Assembly (NCBI RefSeq): GCF_015207655.1
Contig: NZ_JADEWN010000025.1
Coordinates: 1-64,000, forward strand
Direction: 5' to 3'
DNA length: 64,000 bases
Source: Gloeocapsopsis crepidinum LEGE 06123
Lineage (GTDB): Bacteria; Cyanobacteriota; Cyanobacteriia; Cyanobacteriales; Chroococcidiopsidaceae
The notes beneath the pieces were generated by a model. That model was not told where the DNA came from, did not search any database, and was given only the letters and a program-made list of their open reading frames with translations. Position numbers and translations under genes: made by a program. Positions 1 through 8,460 of this stretch are shown piece by piece (position 1 is the first letter of the stretch; each line of letters opens with the position of its first letter).

Positions 1-202
1 CGTTTTCAATTCCGGCTTCGTTATAGGCGCGTTGGGCTTTGGCGACGTTGCGGTTGGCAATTGCTACCAGTTCCATCCCTGGCACCGAGTTGATGATTTG
101 GTTGGCAATCCCCCTGCCCATGAATCCCGACCCAATCATCCCTACACGGATCGGCTTTCCTGCTTCTGCTCTTGCTTTTAGTGCTGTGTCTACTATGATC
201 AC
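1..202 (-). CDS. Gfo/Idh-like or homoserine-dehydrogenase-like NAD(P)-binding oxidoreductase, N-terminal fragment
   Basis: The minus strand reads open from a GTG at 202 to the window edge, giving about 67 residues. After a short lead, the stretch IRVGMIGSGFMGRGIANQI is a Rossmann dinucleotide-binding motif (GxGxxG variant) on the first beta-alpha-beta unit, and LVAIANRN ends the second strand. A ribosome binding site (AAGGAGC) lies about 7 bases before the GTG and supports this start. Proteins with this N-terminus in cyanobacterial polysaccharide loci are usually predicted homoserine-dehydrogenase-like or Gfo/Idh/MocA oxidoreductases. The gene lies downstream of the esterase, epimerase and rfbF on the same strand, so a role in nucleotide-sugar modification is plausible. 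The rest of the gene is outside the window, so the substrate cannot be assigned. Confidence 0.75.
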   Translation of the reverse strand, partial: MIIVDTALKARAEAGKPIRVGMIGSGFMGRGIANQIINSVPGMELVAIANRNVAKAQRAYNEAGIEN

Positions 203-224
203 TCTTAAGCTCCTTCAAAAATTA

Positions 225-1940
225 TTAAGAAATATAGAATTGAGTAGCACTCAACGATGGCACGCCAGCTAAGGTTGCAATTGTTGTTGCCGAACCTGAT
301 CCCATTCCATCAGCATCAAATCTCAGGACACCCGTATTGATGTTATATAAAAAGTTGGCACTACTACCCAATGGTGTGGGATTCGTTCCGCTTGCAAAAA
401 CTCCCGTATCCACTGCTGTTGTGCTGAGTTTGACACCACGAACCAAACCACCAAAACCTGTGCTAGAAAATGTTAAGCGATCGTCAGCACCAAAATCGGT
501 GATTAAATCGCTACTTTCTCTTGGTTCTTTATAAAAGAAATTATCTGGACCGCCGCCACCAGTTAGCGTGTCTCTACCAAGACCACCCCTAAGCGTGTTG
601 TGACCAGCATCTCCGACTAACTTATCAGCAAAGTTAGAACCAATAATATTTTCGATACCTGTCAGTGTATCTCGCTTAACAAGTGTGTCATACCATGCGT
701 CTCCTATCTTGTTGTATCCCGCAACATTAGGGTGAACGCCGTCTGGAACTAAGTCATTAAGGTTAAGACTGCCTCCAGCATTGACATAAGTAACTTTTCT
801 ACCTTGGGCAACTTTGTCTTTAACAAAATCGGGTAGCAAAGCATTAAAGTCTTTGGCAAGATTTGCTCGTGTAGTTCCTTTGTAAGCAGGATCAATTGGT
901 GCAATTGAAGACACAAAAATACGTGTGTTACTTGAATCTTGACTGATGCGATCAATCAGATTGCTTAAATCGCCAGCGATCGTATTCAGCGAGTTACTAC
1001 GAAGTACATCATTGGTACCAATCATCAATAAGACCATCTGTGGCTGATACGTTTTGATGATTCCCCGATCAACTAAGCTAGTAATTTGATCAATTGTCCA
1101 ACCACCACGCCCTTCGTGGTTCTTGTCTCCTAGACTAGGTGGTCCATTAAATTGCGAACCAACAAAATCTACGCTTAAATTATCAGCACCTAGATTTTTC
1201 CATAGCTGAATTCGATAAGTTCCTGGAGTTGGCTCGACATTGTGTTCTCCTGCTGTAATCGAGTCACCTAAAGGCATTATTCTTGGCGTCGTAGTACCAA
1301 ACACAGGTTTGAGGACAGTTCCATCTTTGAGGTTGGCAATAATACCGTTGAATGTGTAGGTATAATCAGCAGTATCTAAACCGGTACCACCATTGAGTTT
1401 GTTATTACCTCCTCGACCCTCAAGAATATCGTTACCAGCAAAACCGTTGAGTGTATCGTTTCTAGTATTGCCTACTAGTCGATCATTTCCGCTTGTACCA
1501 TTAATAATTGCTGATATAGCAGGTGGTGTAACAGGAACGAAATTCATGAAGTCTATCCTGGCAGGTTCTCCAACATCCTCCACAGCTTTGATGTAGAATG
1601 TATCACCTTGGCTAATAGCTAACTGTGTAGCAATCGTGCGTAGTGTTCTAGTTTGCCTATTGGCTGAAGCACTACCTAGATTTTGGTTGGCACTCCAAGC
1701 ATCTACGATCGCATGCTTTTGACGAACTTCAAATTGGCTAACACCATCATTTTCATCAAAGTAGCCGACAACTACGTTGTATAAACCAGAGGCACCTGCA
1801 AAATTGAACGAGGCAAAACCTGTTTCTGCTACATCACCATTGACTAAACTAATAACGCTTTGACCTGAAGCAGCGCTATTCGCTTCTTGACGAAAGCCTA
1901 CCAAGGTCATATCTTCAGCTTCAATTCTAATTTCCGACAC
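225..1940 (-). CDS. Secreted SGNH/GDSL esterase with N-terminal carbohydrate-binding-like domain and RTX calcium-binding repeats
   Basis: A 571-residue multidomain protein. Residues 1-135 form a beta-rich module beginning IRIEAEDMTLVGF, typical of CBM6/35-like domains. RTX-like nonapeptides (GNDRLVG, GNDILEGRGG) occupy about 143-185. An SGNH hydrolase core follows, with block I GDSITAG (Ser near 226), block III GTNDV (near 308) and block V DGVHPN (Asp/His near 400). More RTX repeats and a C-terminal beta domain (DLITDFGADDRLTF) end the protein. There is no N-terminal signal peptide, and RTX proteins usually leave by a type I secretion system that reads the C-terminus, so that route is inferred. 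The likely job is removing ester groups such as acetyl from secreted polysaccharide. It lies between the epimerase and the Gfo/Idh-like gene, on the same strand. Confidence 0.88.
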   Translation of the reverse strand: MSEIRIEAEDMTLVGFRQEANSAASGQSVISLVNGDVAETGFASFNFAGASGLYNVVVGYFDENDGVSQFEVRQKHAIVDAWSANQNLGSASANRQTRTLRTIATQLAISQGDTFYIKAVEDVGEPARIDFMNFVPVTPPAISAIINGTSGNDRLVGNTRNDTLNGFAGNDILEGRGGNNKLNGGTGLDTADYTYTFNGIIANLKDGTVLKPVFGTTTPRIMPLGDSITAGEHNVEPTPGTYRIQLWKNLGADNLSVDFVGSQFNGPPSLGDKNHEGRGGWTIDQITSLVDRGIIKTYQPQMVLLMIGTNDVLRSNSLNTIAGDLSNLIDRISQDSSNTRIFVSSIAPIDPAYKGTTRANLAKDFNALLPDFVKDKVAQGRKVTYVNAGGSLNLNDLVPDGVHPNVAGYNKIGDAWYDTLVKRDTLTGIENIIGSNFADKLVGDAGHNTLRGGLGRDTLTGGGGPDNFFYKEPRESSDLITDFGADDRLTFSSTGFGGLVRGVKLSTTAVDTGVFASGTNPTPLGSSANFLYNINTGVLRFDADGMGSGSATTIATLAGVPSLSATQFYIS

Positions 1941-1988
1941 ACTTGACTACCTTTATCTCTCAATCCTTAAAACCATCAGCATGGTGTT

Positions 1989-3014
1989 CTAATAAGTCCA
2001 AAAGAAGTTCTCATCGATTTGCTGGGTGTTAATTAGATACTCTAGTTGTTTGAGACGAGTGAACCCTCTAAATAGGAAGGTTTCTTTTGACATATCAATA
2101 AGAGTGAAATAATTGAATAGCTGTTGCGCGCCTAACAGAGCATTCCAGTCGCACTTAAATCCTGGCAGTGTTTTGTTAATTTTCTCAAACGAAACGCGAT
2201 AGCTGCGATTGTCTGAACCATTCTCGCCGAAACTTAATTGACAATCTGGAAAAACATTGGCAACGATTTGTGCAACTTCTCGGACTCGATAATTGTTTGC
2301 GGTATCTCCCACATTAAAGATCTGATTGTGAATAATATCCCGTGGTGCTTCCAGCGCACAGGCAATTGCTTTGCAAATATCAAGGACATGAACCAGTGGA
2401 CGCCAAGGAGTTCCATCACTTGTCATCTTAATTTCTTTGGTTGTCCACGCAAGTCCTGCTAAGTTATTTAACACGATGTCAAAACGCATTCTTGGAGAAG
2501 CACCAAACGCAGTGGCATTGCGCATAAATGTAGGAGAAAAACCATCATCTGCCATTGCCTGAACATCTCGCTCTACTAGCGTCTTGCATTCGGCATATGC
2601 TGTTTGTGGATTTACGGCAGACTCTTCTGTGACATCATCTCCAGTGGCAACACCGTACACACTGCAAGAAGACATATAAACAAAGCGGCGTACACCTGCT
2701 GCTTTTGCGAGTTCTGCTAAGCGCACAGAACCTTTGTGGTTGATGTCGTAGGTGATGTTGGGAGAAAGCTGTCCAGTAGGATCGTTAGAGAGTTCTGCCA
2801 TGTGTACTACTGCATCGACATCTTGGAGATCTTCTGCAACGATCCGCCGGATATCTTTGTTGTAGGTTTTGGCAGTATATTCAGTACCATTGTATAACCA
2901 ACCAACTTTGTAAAAACCAGTATCTACTCCTAAAACTTTGTGTCCGCGTTGGATCAGCATAGGAGCAAGTAAGGAGCCGATGTAACCTTCTGTTCCGGTG
3001 ACAAGTATGTTCAT
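1989..3014 (-). CDS. NAD-dependent epimerase/dehydratase (extended SDR family)
   Basis: A 341-residue extended short-chain dehydrogenase/reductase. The N-terminal Rossmann motif GTEGYIGS (residues 7-14), the acidic residue after strand 2 (VDTGF), the SSCSVYG serine segment and the YAECK catalytic Tyr/Lys pair are all visible. Family members epimerise or dehydrate NDP-sugars, and length is normal. It is separated from rfbF and the lhgO-like gene by an IS630 element and the GT61 gene, but lies on the same strand. It may act on the CDP-sugar started by rfbF or on another nucleotide sugar, which sequence alone cannot settle. The IS inserted about 90 bases upstream of the start and may have changed its promoter. 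Confidence 0.9.
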   Translation of the reverse strand: MNILVTGTEGYIGSLLAPMLIQRGHKVLGVDTGFYKVGWLYNGTEYTAKTYNKDIRRIVAEDLQDVDAVVHMAELSNDPTGQLSPNITYDINHKGSVRLAELAKAAGVRRFVYMSSCSVYGVATGDDVTEESAVNPQTAYAECKTLVERDVQAMADDGFSPTFMRNATAFGASPRMRFDIVLNNLAGLAWTTKEIKMTSDGTPWRPLVHVLDICKAIACALEAPRDIIHNQIFNVGDTANNYRVREVAQIVANVFPDCQLSFGENGSDNRSYRVSFEKINKTLPGFKCDWNALLGAQQLFNYFTLIDMSKETFLFRGFTRLKQLEYLINTQQIDENFFWTY

Positions 3015-3101
3015 AAGTTTGAAACTCTACACGTTAAAGGATATTTTCAGATGTGAGTAGGCGATCGTACTCTTGTTTCCTTCGCCTTTCAAGGTGTTAT
3101 A

Positions 3102-3114
3102 CCAATTCTCTAAA
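3102..3114 (+). repeat. Left terminal inverted repeat of the IS630 element
   Basis: CCAATTCTCTAAA, the exact reverse complement of the right end. It is preceded by the TA target duplication. Confidence 0.92.
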
Positions 3115-3159
3115 ATGGAGTTACAAAAGAAGTCCCCCCTGCGTGTTGAGGACAAACTA

Positions 3160-3657
3160 ATGACAGGTGTACTCAAACTAGACATTCAAGAATCAGCAGA
3201 AGAATTGAAAGCACTGCTAAGTCAGCAATCGAGTGCGGTTGAGCGCAGTAAAGTCCAAATTCTGTGGTGGCTGAAGCAGGAGCAGGTGAGGCAAGTCAAC
3301 GAATTAGCCCAATTGAGTGGGTATCACCGCATCACAATCTCTCGGTGGCTGTCCCGCTATCGCCAGGGAGGACTAGAGGCTCTACTGGCGTGTAAGCCAA
3401 AACCAGGGCGTCCTCGAGCGATTGATGGAGAGGTGCGAGAGCAGTTAGCCCAAGAACTGGAAGACCCAGAGGGGTTTGCCAGCTATAGGGAGGTACAGCA
3501 GTGGTTGGCGGCAATGCATGACCAAGTTGTGCCTTACAAGACTGTGCATAAAACCGTTCGCTATGGTCTCAAAGGCAAGCTCAAGCGTCCTCGTCCTGTG
3601 TTTGAGAAGCAGGAGGTTGGGACTGTTGAGGCCTTTGAGGAAACCTTGGAGCACTAA
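3160..3657 (+). CDS. IS630 transposase, ORF A (helix-turn-helix part)
   Basis: N-terminal half of an IS630 transposase. The segment around VNELAQLSGYHRITISRWL is a helix-turn-helix that binds the terminal repeats, followed by a second winged-helix region (ASYREVQQWL) leading to LKGKLKRPRP. The ATG at 3160 has GAGG about 8 bases upstream. An in-frame ATG at 3115, just inside the left repeat, is an alternative. The frame stops at 3655-3657, before any of the catalytic acidic residues. ORF B continues in the -1 frame, with a shared window at 3639-3657 where ribosomes could shift. I see no classic slippery heptamer there, so a plain inactivating frameshift is also possible. Confidence 0.82.
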   Translation: MTGVLKLDIQESAEELKALLSQQSSAVERSKVQILWWLKQEQVRQVNELAQLSGYHRITISRWLSRYRQGGLEALLACKPKPGRPRAIDGEVREQLAQELEDPEGFASYREVQQWLAAMHDQVVPYKTVHKTVRYGLKGKLKRPRPVFEKQEVGTVEAFEETLEH

Positions 3658-4226
3658 TTGACAAGCATCTGACTCAAGCGCAACGCCAGCAATATCAGGG
3701 ACGGATTCACTACTGGTGTGAAGACGAAACTCGTCTGGGTCTATTCACAGTGCAGCATCGCCAACTGACGGGATTTGGCATCAAACCTGTCGGTGAGGTG
3801 CAATGGCAGTTTCTCTATCGGTGGCTCTACGGTTTCGTTGCACCTGAAAGCGGAGCCTCCTGGTTCATGGAGTTCTCCCATCTAGATCAAGCCTGTTTTG
3901 AGGTCGCACTCACGCAGTTTGCGGCTCAATTTCCTGACGACCTGCATGTGATCCAGGTGGATAACGCTGGTGCTCACCAAGCGGACGCCTTGACCCTTCC
4001 TGACAACGTCATCCTCTTATTTCAGCCTCCCTACTGCCCTGAGGTCAATCCGCTCGAGCGATTGTGGCAACAACTCAAGCGAGCGTTGGCTTGGATGCAC
4101 TTTGGGTCTATTGCTCAACTCCAGCAAACGATTACCTGCTGGGTGAACCAGTTGTCGCCTGAGGAGGTGAAGTCTCTGACCCAGTGGGATTGGATAGTCG
4201 ATGCTCTATGTGTAGCTGGAATTTAG
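3639..4226 (+). CDS. IS630 transposase, ORF B (DDE catalytic part)
   Basis: Coordinates run from the codon after the upstream in-frame stop, because homology starts well before the first usable start codon (GTG at 3750). The translation has the three DDE blocks of IS630: CEDETRLG (first Asp), VIQVDNAGAH (second Asp) and PEVNPLERLW (Glu). The stop codon at 4224-4226 lies within the right terminal repeat, as is common in compact IS elements. Expression needs a -1 shift from ORF A. If that shift does not occur, this copy can move only with a transposase supplied by another copy. Confidence 0.82.
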   Translation, partial: GNLGALIDKHLTQAQRQQYQGRIHYWCEDETRLGLFTVQHRQLTGFGIKPVGEVQWQFLYRWLYGFVAPESGASWFMEFSHLDQACFEVALTQFAAQFPDDLHVIQVDNAGAHQADALTLPDNVILLFQPPYCPEVNPLERLWQQLKRALAWMHFGSIAQLQQTITCWVNQLSPEEVKSLTQWDWIVDALCVAGI

Positions 4227-4234
4227 AGAATTGG
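4222..4234 (-). repeat. Right terminal inverted repeat of the IS630 element
   Basis: TTTAGAGAATTGG on the plus strand, a perfect 13-bp complement of the left end. It contains the ORF B stop codon and is followed by the TA duplication. Confidence 0.92.
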
Positions 4235-4308
4235 TATTACGTAGGTGATTTAATTTGGTACTGACCTGCAGATGTATTCCGTTCGAGAAATTGTTTATGA
4301 ATTAGTAT

Positions 4309-5556
4309 TTACTGGTTAACGGTTTTCAGTAGCATTCCAGAATTAGAGGTATCAAGAAGCTTAGTAACTAATGCCTGTAATTTCACAATATCAACTGATA
4401 CTTCATTAAATTTCTTACTGTACTGAAATTGAGCTTTTTCACCTGATGTTAAGCATTCATAGTGAAAACCTAACGCTTTTGCTAATAGAAAATAGTTAGG
4501 AGCAGCAAATGTATCGAAAAGTTCGATAACGGTTAACTTCTGTGCGAATATCATGTTAACTAAACCAGCACCATGAGTCGCCACAACGATTTCTGCTTGT
4601 GAAAATAGCCGCACCTGGTCGGCAAAGCTTAAGTTTTCCAATATGTATTCCTTAAATCCATAAGGAGTCAAAGTTGCTATGACCTCATCCTCATTTGTTG
4701 CTTTTCTACCTACTGCTTTAGGCCGTGAAATGTAAATTCTTGAGGCAAAATTCTGTTTTTCACTACTGGTCGGAGGTAGATTATTGAGCATTCGCTCTCG
4801 GAGCCATAAACACGCCGCTGGTGAGGGTGTTCGCTGTTCACGTCGCGCCGATGCTACAATCAAATGCTTAACTTTTACTCTTGAGACTTTCCACTCAATA
4901 CAATCGTTTGGCGCATATCCTAAAAGTCTCAGCGATTCTACTTGCCAACTCACTGGATTTGCTTGAATAACTAGTTTAGGCTTTCTTCCAGTTTGTTTTT
5001 GGTAATATTCAAGTGCCTCAAGTTGAATTAAGCAATCCGTAATCCAGTGATAATAATTTCGCGATCTCCAATTAATCAAAGAGTATGCTGTATCTAACTG
5101 CGGAACTCCCAATTGCGGCAAGCTCTTGAACAACAATGTTCGCGTTGGTAAATATCTTTTAAGATTACCGATACCTGGGAATGTTTGGGAAATTAAGTTT
5201 CCAGCACCATCAAAACCAACTGCGACTGATCCTATAAGCTGAGCATTAGCGACTTGGAAGACAAAGGGTTTGCTAAAATTAATAATGCCACTATGGCTTT
5301 TAATGACTTGAGGAACCTCATCGATATTTTCAGATGGTTCACTCGCGATCGCTGTTTCTTGAGAGCCGAAGCTCAAAACTTGGTATTTATCTCTCCTTTT
5401 CAAAACATCTTCCTGAGTCAGAATATTTAAGCCAACAATTTTCGTCAGAGGCGAAAACAACCACTGACGCAGCGTGTATTGACTTACTCCAGCAATTGCT
5501 CTCAAACGACCAACTAGAATTTTCTTCTTGATGATGTTGATTATAAATCGACTCAT
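4309..5556 (-). CDS. Glycosyltransferase family 61 (DUF563) protein
   Basis: A 415-residue protein whose C-terminal half carries the GT61 signature: YHWITD near the middle, IYISRPKAVGR, and then VVATHGAGLVNMIF with the following V-ELF segment. GT61 enzymes are retaining or inverting glycosyltransferases, best known from plant xylosyl- and GlcNAc-transferases. Bacterial relatives sit in capsule or EPS loci. No signal peptide or transmembrane helix is evident, so it is probably cytoplasmic or membrane-associated. It lies between the lhgO-like gene and the IS630 insertion on the same strand. Donor and acceptor cannot be read from the sequence. Confidence 0.88.
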   Translation of the reverse strand: MSRFIINIIKKKILVGRLRAIAGVSQYTLRQWLFSPLTKIVGLNILTQEDVLKRRDKYQVLSFGSQETAIASEPSENIDEVPQVIKSHSGIINFSKPFVFQVANAQLIGSVAVGFDGAGNLISQTFPGIGNLKRYLPTRTLLFKSLPQLGVPQLDTAYSLINWRSRNYYHWITDCLIQLEALEYYQKQTGRKPKLVIQANPVSWQVESLRLLGYAPNDCIEWKVSRVKVKHLIVASARREQRTPSPAACLWLRERMLNNLPPTSSEKQNFASRIYISRPKAVGRKATNEDEVIATLTPYGFKEYILENLSFADQVRLFSQAEIVVATHGAGLVNMIFAQKLTVIELFDTFAAPNYFLLAKALGFHYECLTSGEKAQFQYSKKFNEVSVDIVKLQALVTKLLDTSNSGMLLKTVNQ

Positions 5557-5699
5557 TATATTGCCTTATTAATTAAGGAAAACAGAGTAATTGCAATTCC
5601 ATGTTTGTTTTGGTTATGTGTTTCCAGTTATTACGGAAATTACTAGTAGTCATCTTCCTAAGTAGATTTAAGGAAGCTGAAAAAATTGGTATTTTAGAC

Positions 5700-6932
5700 T
5701 TAACTGTTCGTCGTAACTAAACAGCAATCGCTACTTGCAAGTAGCGATTGTTCAGGAATCTTTGAGGCAATTGCTTTACCAATTTCTAGCGAAGAAGTTG
5801 CCGCAGGCGAAGGAGCATTACATACATGCAGCGCATTTTGCGAAGATACTAGCAGAAAATCATCAACGAGTTGTCCATCAGGTCGTAAAGCTTGTGCTCG
5901 TACTCCTGCGTGGGTGGGTATCACATCAGCTTCTGTCACCTCTGGAATCAACCGCTGCAAGCTGCGCACGAACGCTGTCTTTGAGTAAGATCGAACCATC
6001 TCTTGCAGACCTTCCGAGGCGTGTTTTGCTGCCAACTTCCAGAAACCAGAATACGTCATTACCTCCGTCAAATCTCGCAAATTAAAATCTGTTTTGTGAT
6101 AACCTTCACGCTTAAAACTAAGAACTGCATTAGGACCAGCATGTACCGTACCATCAATCATCCGCGTGAAGTGTACGCCTAGAAATGGAAACGCCGGATT
6201 AGGGACGGGATAAATTAAGCTGTTTACCAAATAGCGTTTTTCTGGCTTGAGTTCGTAGTACTCTCCTCGAAAAGGGACAATTTTTGCTTCTGGATTTGCC
6301 TTGGTTAATCGCGCAATGCGATCGCTATGCAATCCAGCACAATTAATCACAAACCGAGTTTCAAATGTGCCATTATTTGTTTCTAGTACCGTATAATCAC
6401 TACGACTAGTAATTTTCTGTACCTGGGTATTTAGACGCAGTTCTCCCGCTTGTGCTTGAAAAATTTCTACGTATTTTTGACAGACTTGCTTATAATCAAC
6501 AATTCCTGTCGAAGGTACTCGTAAACCAGCTAAGCACTGAACGTGTGGTTCAATTTCTTTCACTTGCTGTGCACTCAGTTGATTTACTTTCAGACCATTA
6601 GCCAAGCCACGTTGATACAAGTTCTCCAAAATTGGTAATTCGTGCTGTTCAGTTGCGACAATGACCTTGCCACATACCTCATGAGCAATATTATGCTGTT
6701 GACAAAACTCTACCATTGAGCGATTACCCTCGCGGCAGAACTGAGCTTTGTAACTACCTGGTTTGTAGTAAATCCCTGAGTGAATGACACCACTATTGTT
6801 TCCTGTTTGGTGGCTTGCCCAAGTTTGTTCTTTTTCCAAAACTACAATTCGAGCTGTAGGATAACGTTTCCCCACTGCGATCGCAGCAGCCAGACCAACA
6901 ATCCCACCACCAATAACTGCATAATCGTACAT
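5700..6932 (-). CDS. lhgO: L-2-hydroxyglutarate oxidase family FAD-dependent oxidoreductase
   Basis: A 410-residue DAO-fold flavoprotein. The FAD-binding motif GGGIVGLAAA is at residues 8-17, and NNSGVIHSGIYY, characteristic of LhgO/YgaF, is near 45-56. FVINCAGLHSDRIA and the C-terminal THAGVRAQA segment are also present. The family oxidises L-2-hydroxyglutarate to 2-oxoglutarate and passes electrons to the membrane quinone pool. Here the gene sits between rfbF and a GT61 glycosyltransferase, which is unusual for a metabolite-repair enzyme. It may regenerate 2-oxoglutarate or oxidise a sugar intermediate. The family call is firm, the substrate is inferred. The symbol follows the family, not proven function. 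Confidence 0.88.
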   Translation of the reverse strand: MYDYAVIGGGIVGLAAAIAVGKRYPTARIVVLEKEQTWASHQTGNNSGVIHSGIYYKPGSYKAQFCREGNRSMVEFCQQHNIAHEVCGKVIVATEQHELPILENLYQRGLANGLKVNQLSAQQVKEIEPHVQCLAGLRVPSTGIVDYKQVCQKYVEIFQAQAGELRLNTQVQKITSRSDYTVLETNNGTFETRFVINCAGLHSDRIARLTKANPEAKIVPFRGEYYELKPEKRYLVNSLIYPVPNPAFPFLGVHFTRMIDGTVHAGPNAVLSFKREGYHKTDFNLRDLTEVMTYSGFWKLAAKHASEGLQEMVRSYSKTAFVRSLQRLIPEVTEADVIPTHAGVRAQALRPDGQLVDDFLLVSSQNALHVCNAPSPAATSSLEIGKAIASKIPEQSLLASSDCCLVTTNS

Positions 6933-6999
6933 AAGAATATTTTTGCCTTTGGAAGTTAAATCGCATTGTGATGATTGCTGTGAATTCTAATGGAGTTTC

Positions 7000-7773
7000 T
7001 TACCAGACCTTCCAAGGAGCCTGTCCTTTCTGCCATAAGTTGTCTAGGTAGTTTTTATCCCGTAAAGTATCCATCGGCTGCCAAAAACCATCGTGCTTGT
7101 ATGCCGATAGCTGTTCTAAGTGCGCTAATTTTTCTAAAGGTTCTTGTTCCCATACTGTGCTGTCATCAGCAATGTAGTCGATGACTTCGGGTTCAAGGAC
7201 AAAGTACCCACCGTTGATCCATGCACCATCGCCACCTGGCTTTTCTTTAAAGGAAGTAATCTTTGTTTGTTCTTCTGCTAGACAAATTGCACCAAAGCGT
7301 CCAGGGGGTTGTACCGCTGTTAGGGTAGCCTTGGTTTTTTGTTGTTTGTGAAACTCTAACAGCTGTGTGATGTTGACATTGCTCACTCCATCGCCGTACG
7401 TAAAGCAAAATGTACCATTACCTACATGTTCTCTGACCCGCTTTAGACGTCCTCCAGTCATGGTGGATTCTCCGGTATCTACCAAAGTTACGCGCCACGG
7501 TTCGGCATAACCACAATGCACATTCATCTGATTAAACCGCATATCAAACGTAACATCAGACATATGTAAGAAGTAGTTCGCAAAGTATTCCTTAATTACA
7601 TAGCCCTTATAACCGCAACAGATAATGAAATCGTTGATACCGTGAGCAGCATAGATTTTCATGATGTGCCATAGTATTGGCTTACCGCCAATCTCGACCA
7701 TCGGCTTCGGCTTGATAGCAGTTTCTTCACTTATACGCGTGCCCAATCCACCTGCCAATATTACTGCTTTCAT
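7000..7773 (-). CDS. rfbF: Glucose-1-phosphate cytidylyltransferase
   Basis: A 257-residue nucleotidyltransferase that makes CDP-glucose from CTP and glucose-1-phosphate, the first step to CDP-linked deoxy and branched sugars. The N-terminal [13 protein letters not shown] is the nucleotide-binding loop, and [16 protein letters not shown] is the family signature. [10 protein letters not shown] supplies the metal-binding Asp, and the sugar-binding [15 protein letters not shown] and [11 protein letters not shown] follow. Length matches RfbF. It heads the run rfbF-lhgO-GT61-epimerase-esterase-dehydrogenase on the minus strand. No CDP-glucose 4,6-dehydratase (rfbG) is visible, so it may lie past base 1 or elsewhere. 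Confidence 0.95.
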   Translation of the reverse strand: MKAVILAGGLGTRISEETAIKPKPMVEIGGKPILWHIMKIYAAHGINDFIICCGYKGYVIKEYFANYFLHMSDVTFDMRFNQMNVHCGYAEPWRVTLVDTGESTMTGGRLKRVREHVGNGTFCFTYGDGVSNVNITQLLEFHKQQKTKATLTAVQPPGRFGAICLAEEQTKITSFKEKPGGDGAWINGGYFVLEPEVIDYIADDSTVWEQEPLEKLAHLEQLSAYKHDGFWQPMDTLRDKNYLDNLWQKGQAPWKVW

Positions 7774-8460
7774 GAGTTTTCCTCGTAGTTTTAAATTAGT
7801 AATTGCTTGTACTTACGTGAAATATTGAGCTAACAGTATTCAGCATCAATAAATAGCCATTTCATCAGGTGAAATAATGATAACAGTCTCTCAAATGACT
7901 ACATTTTATAAACTTCTATGGGGAAGTATCTATATTAATTTTATTTAGTTTAATTAACATAATATCTCCATTTCTAAGTACTACTTTCATATCTTCTACT
8001 TTGCAATATACAAATATGTGTATTTACTGAATTTATATGTGTTGACAGTACTTTTCTTCTAAAAGAAAATACTGAAAAGAAATTATCTTTTCAAGATGAA
8101 TCATTCACTAAATGTACACATCCTTCTACTAGAAAAAAACTGCTCGCGAGCGAAATGCTTATACAAGGCTATTATTTTCTCTGTGTATTTACTCTAGTAG
8201 TTTTACTGAGTTTTATAACTAAAAAACAACTCTTAAAGTGTAATTACAGAAATGTAAAAATCAGTAATTTCTCCCTTGGTTTTTAATTTTTTTAAAATTA
8301 CTCTAAGTTGTACTTTAGTTTTGTAAAGCTGTATTAAAGTAGCGTGACTTCCTCAAGAAAGTTATTAGTTTACCTTTTCTGCTTTACTCAAATGCACTTT
8401 CTTGAAGACATCGTACAGTTAAAAGTAAAACTATCACTTTTTCAAAGGAATAATCTAAGT
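7774..8460. other. AT-rich intergenic region between divergent rfbF and lyase genes
   Basis: No convincing gene is seen. The stretch is strongly AT-rich and must contain the divergent promoters of rfbF (minus) and the lyase (plus). A perfect 10-bp palindrome GCTCGCGAGC at 8142-8151 stands out against the AT-rich background, about 310 bases before the lyase ATG. It could be an operator or chance. The long leader leaves room for regulatory RNA structure, but I recognise none. Confidence 0.5.

Larger units (their letters stand above)
3100..4236 (+). mobile_element. IS630-family insertion sequence with TA target duplication
   Basis: The element spans 3102-4234 (1,133 bp). It has 13-bp perfect terminal inverted repeats, CCAATTCTCTAAA at 3102-3114 and its complement at 4222-4234. 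Both ends are bordered by TA (3100-3101 and 4235-4236), as expected for IS630/Tc1-mariner elements, which duplicate a TA target. It carries an IS630-type transposase in two overlapping frames. It sits between the GT61 gene and the epimerase in the EPS locus, in the opposite orientation to both. The intact ends and target duplication suggest a fairly recent insertion. Confidence 0.93.

Noticed and set aside
1393-1596. Open frame antisense to the RTX/SGNH esterase gene
   Set aside because: It is the complement of Gly/Asp-rich repeat codons and shows no ribosome binding site or domain.
5735-6085. 116-codon plus-strand frame inside the lhgO-like gene
   Set aside because: The minus-strand gene has clear FAD motifs across this stretch. 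The opposite frame is a codon-bias artefact.
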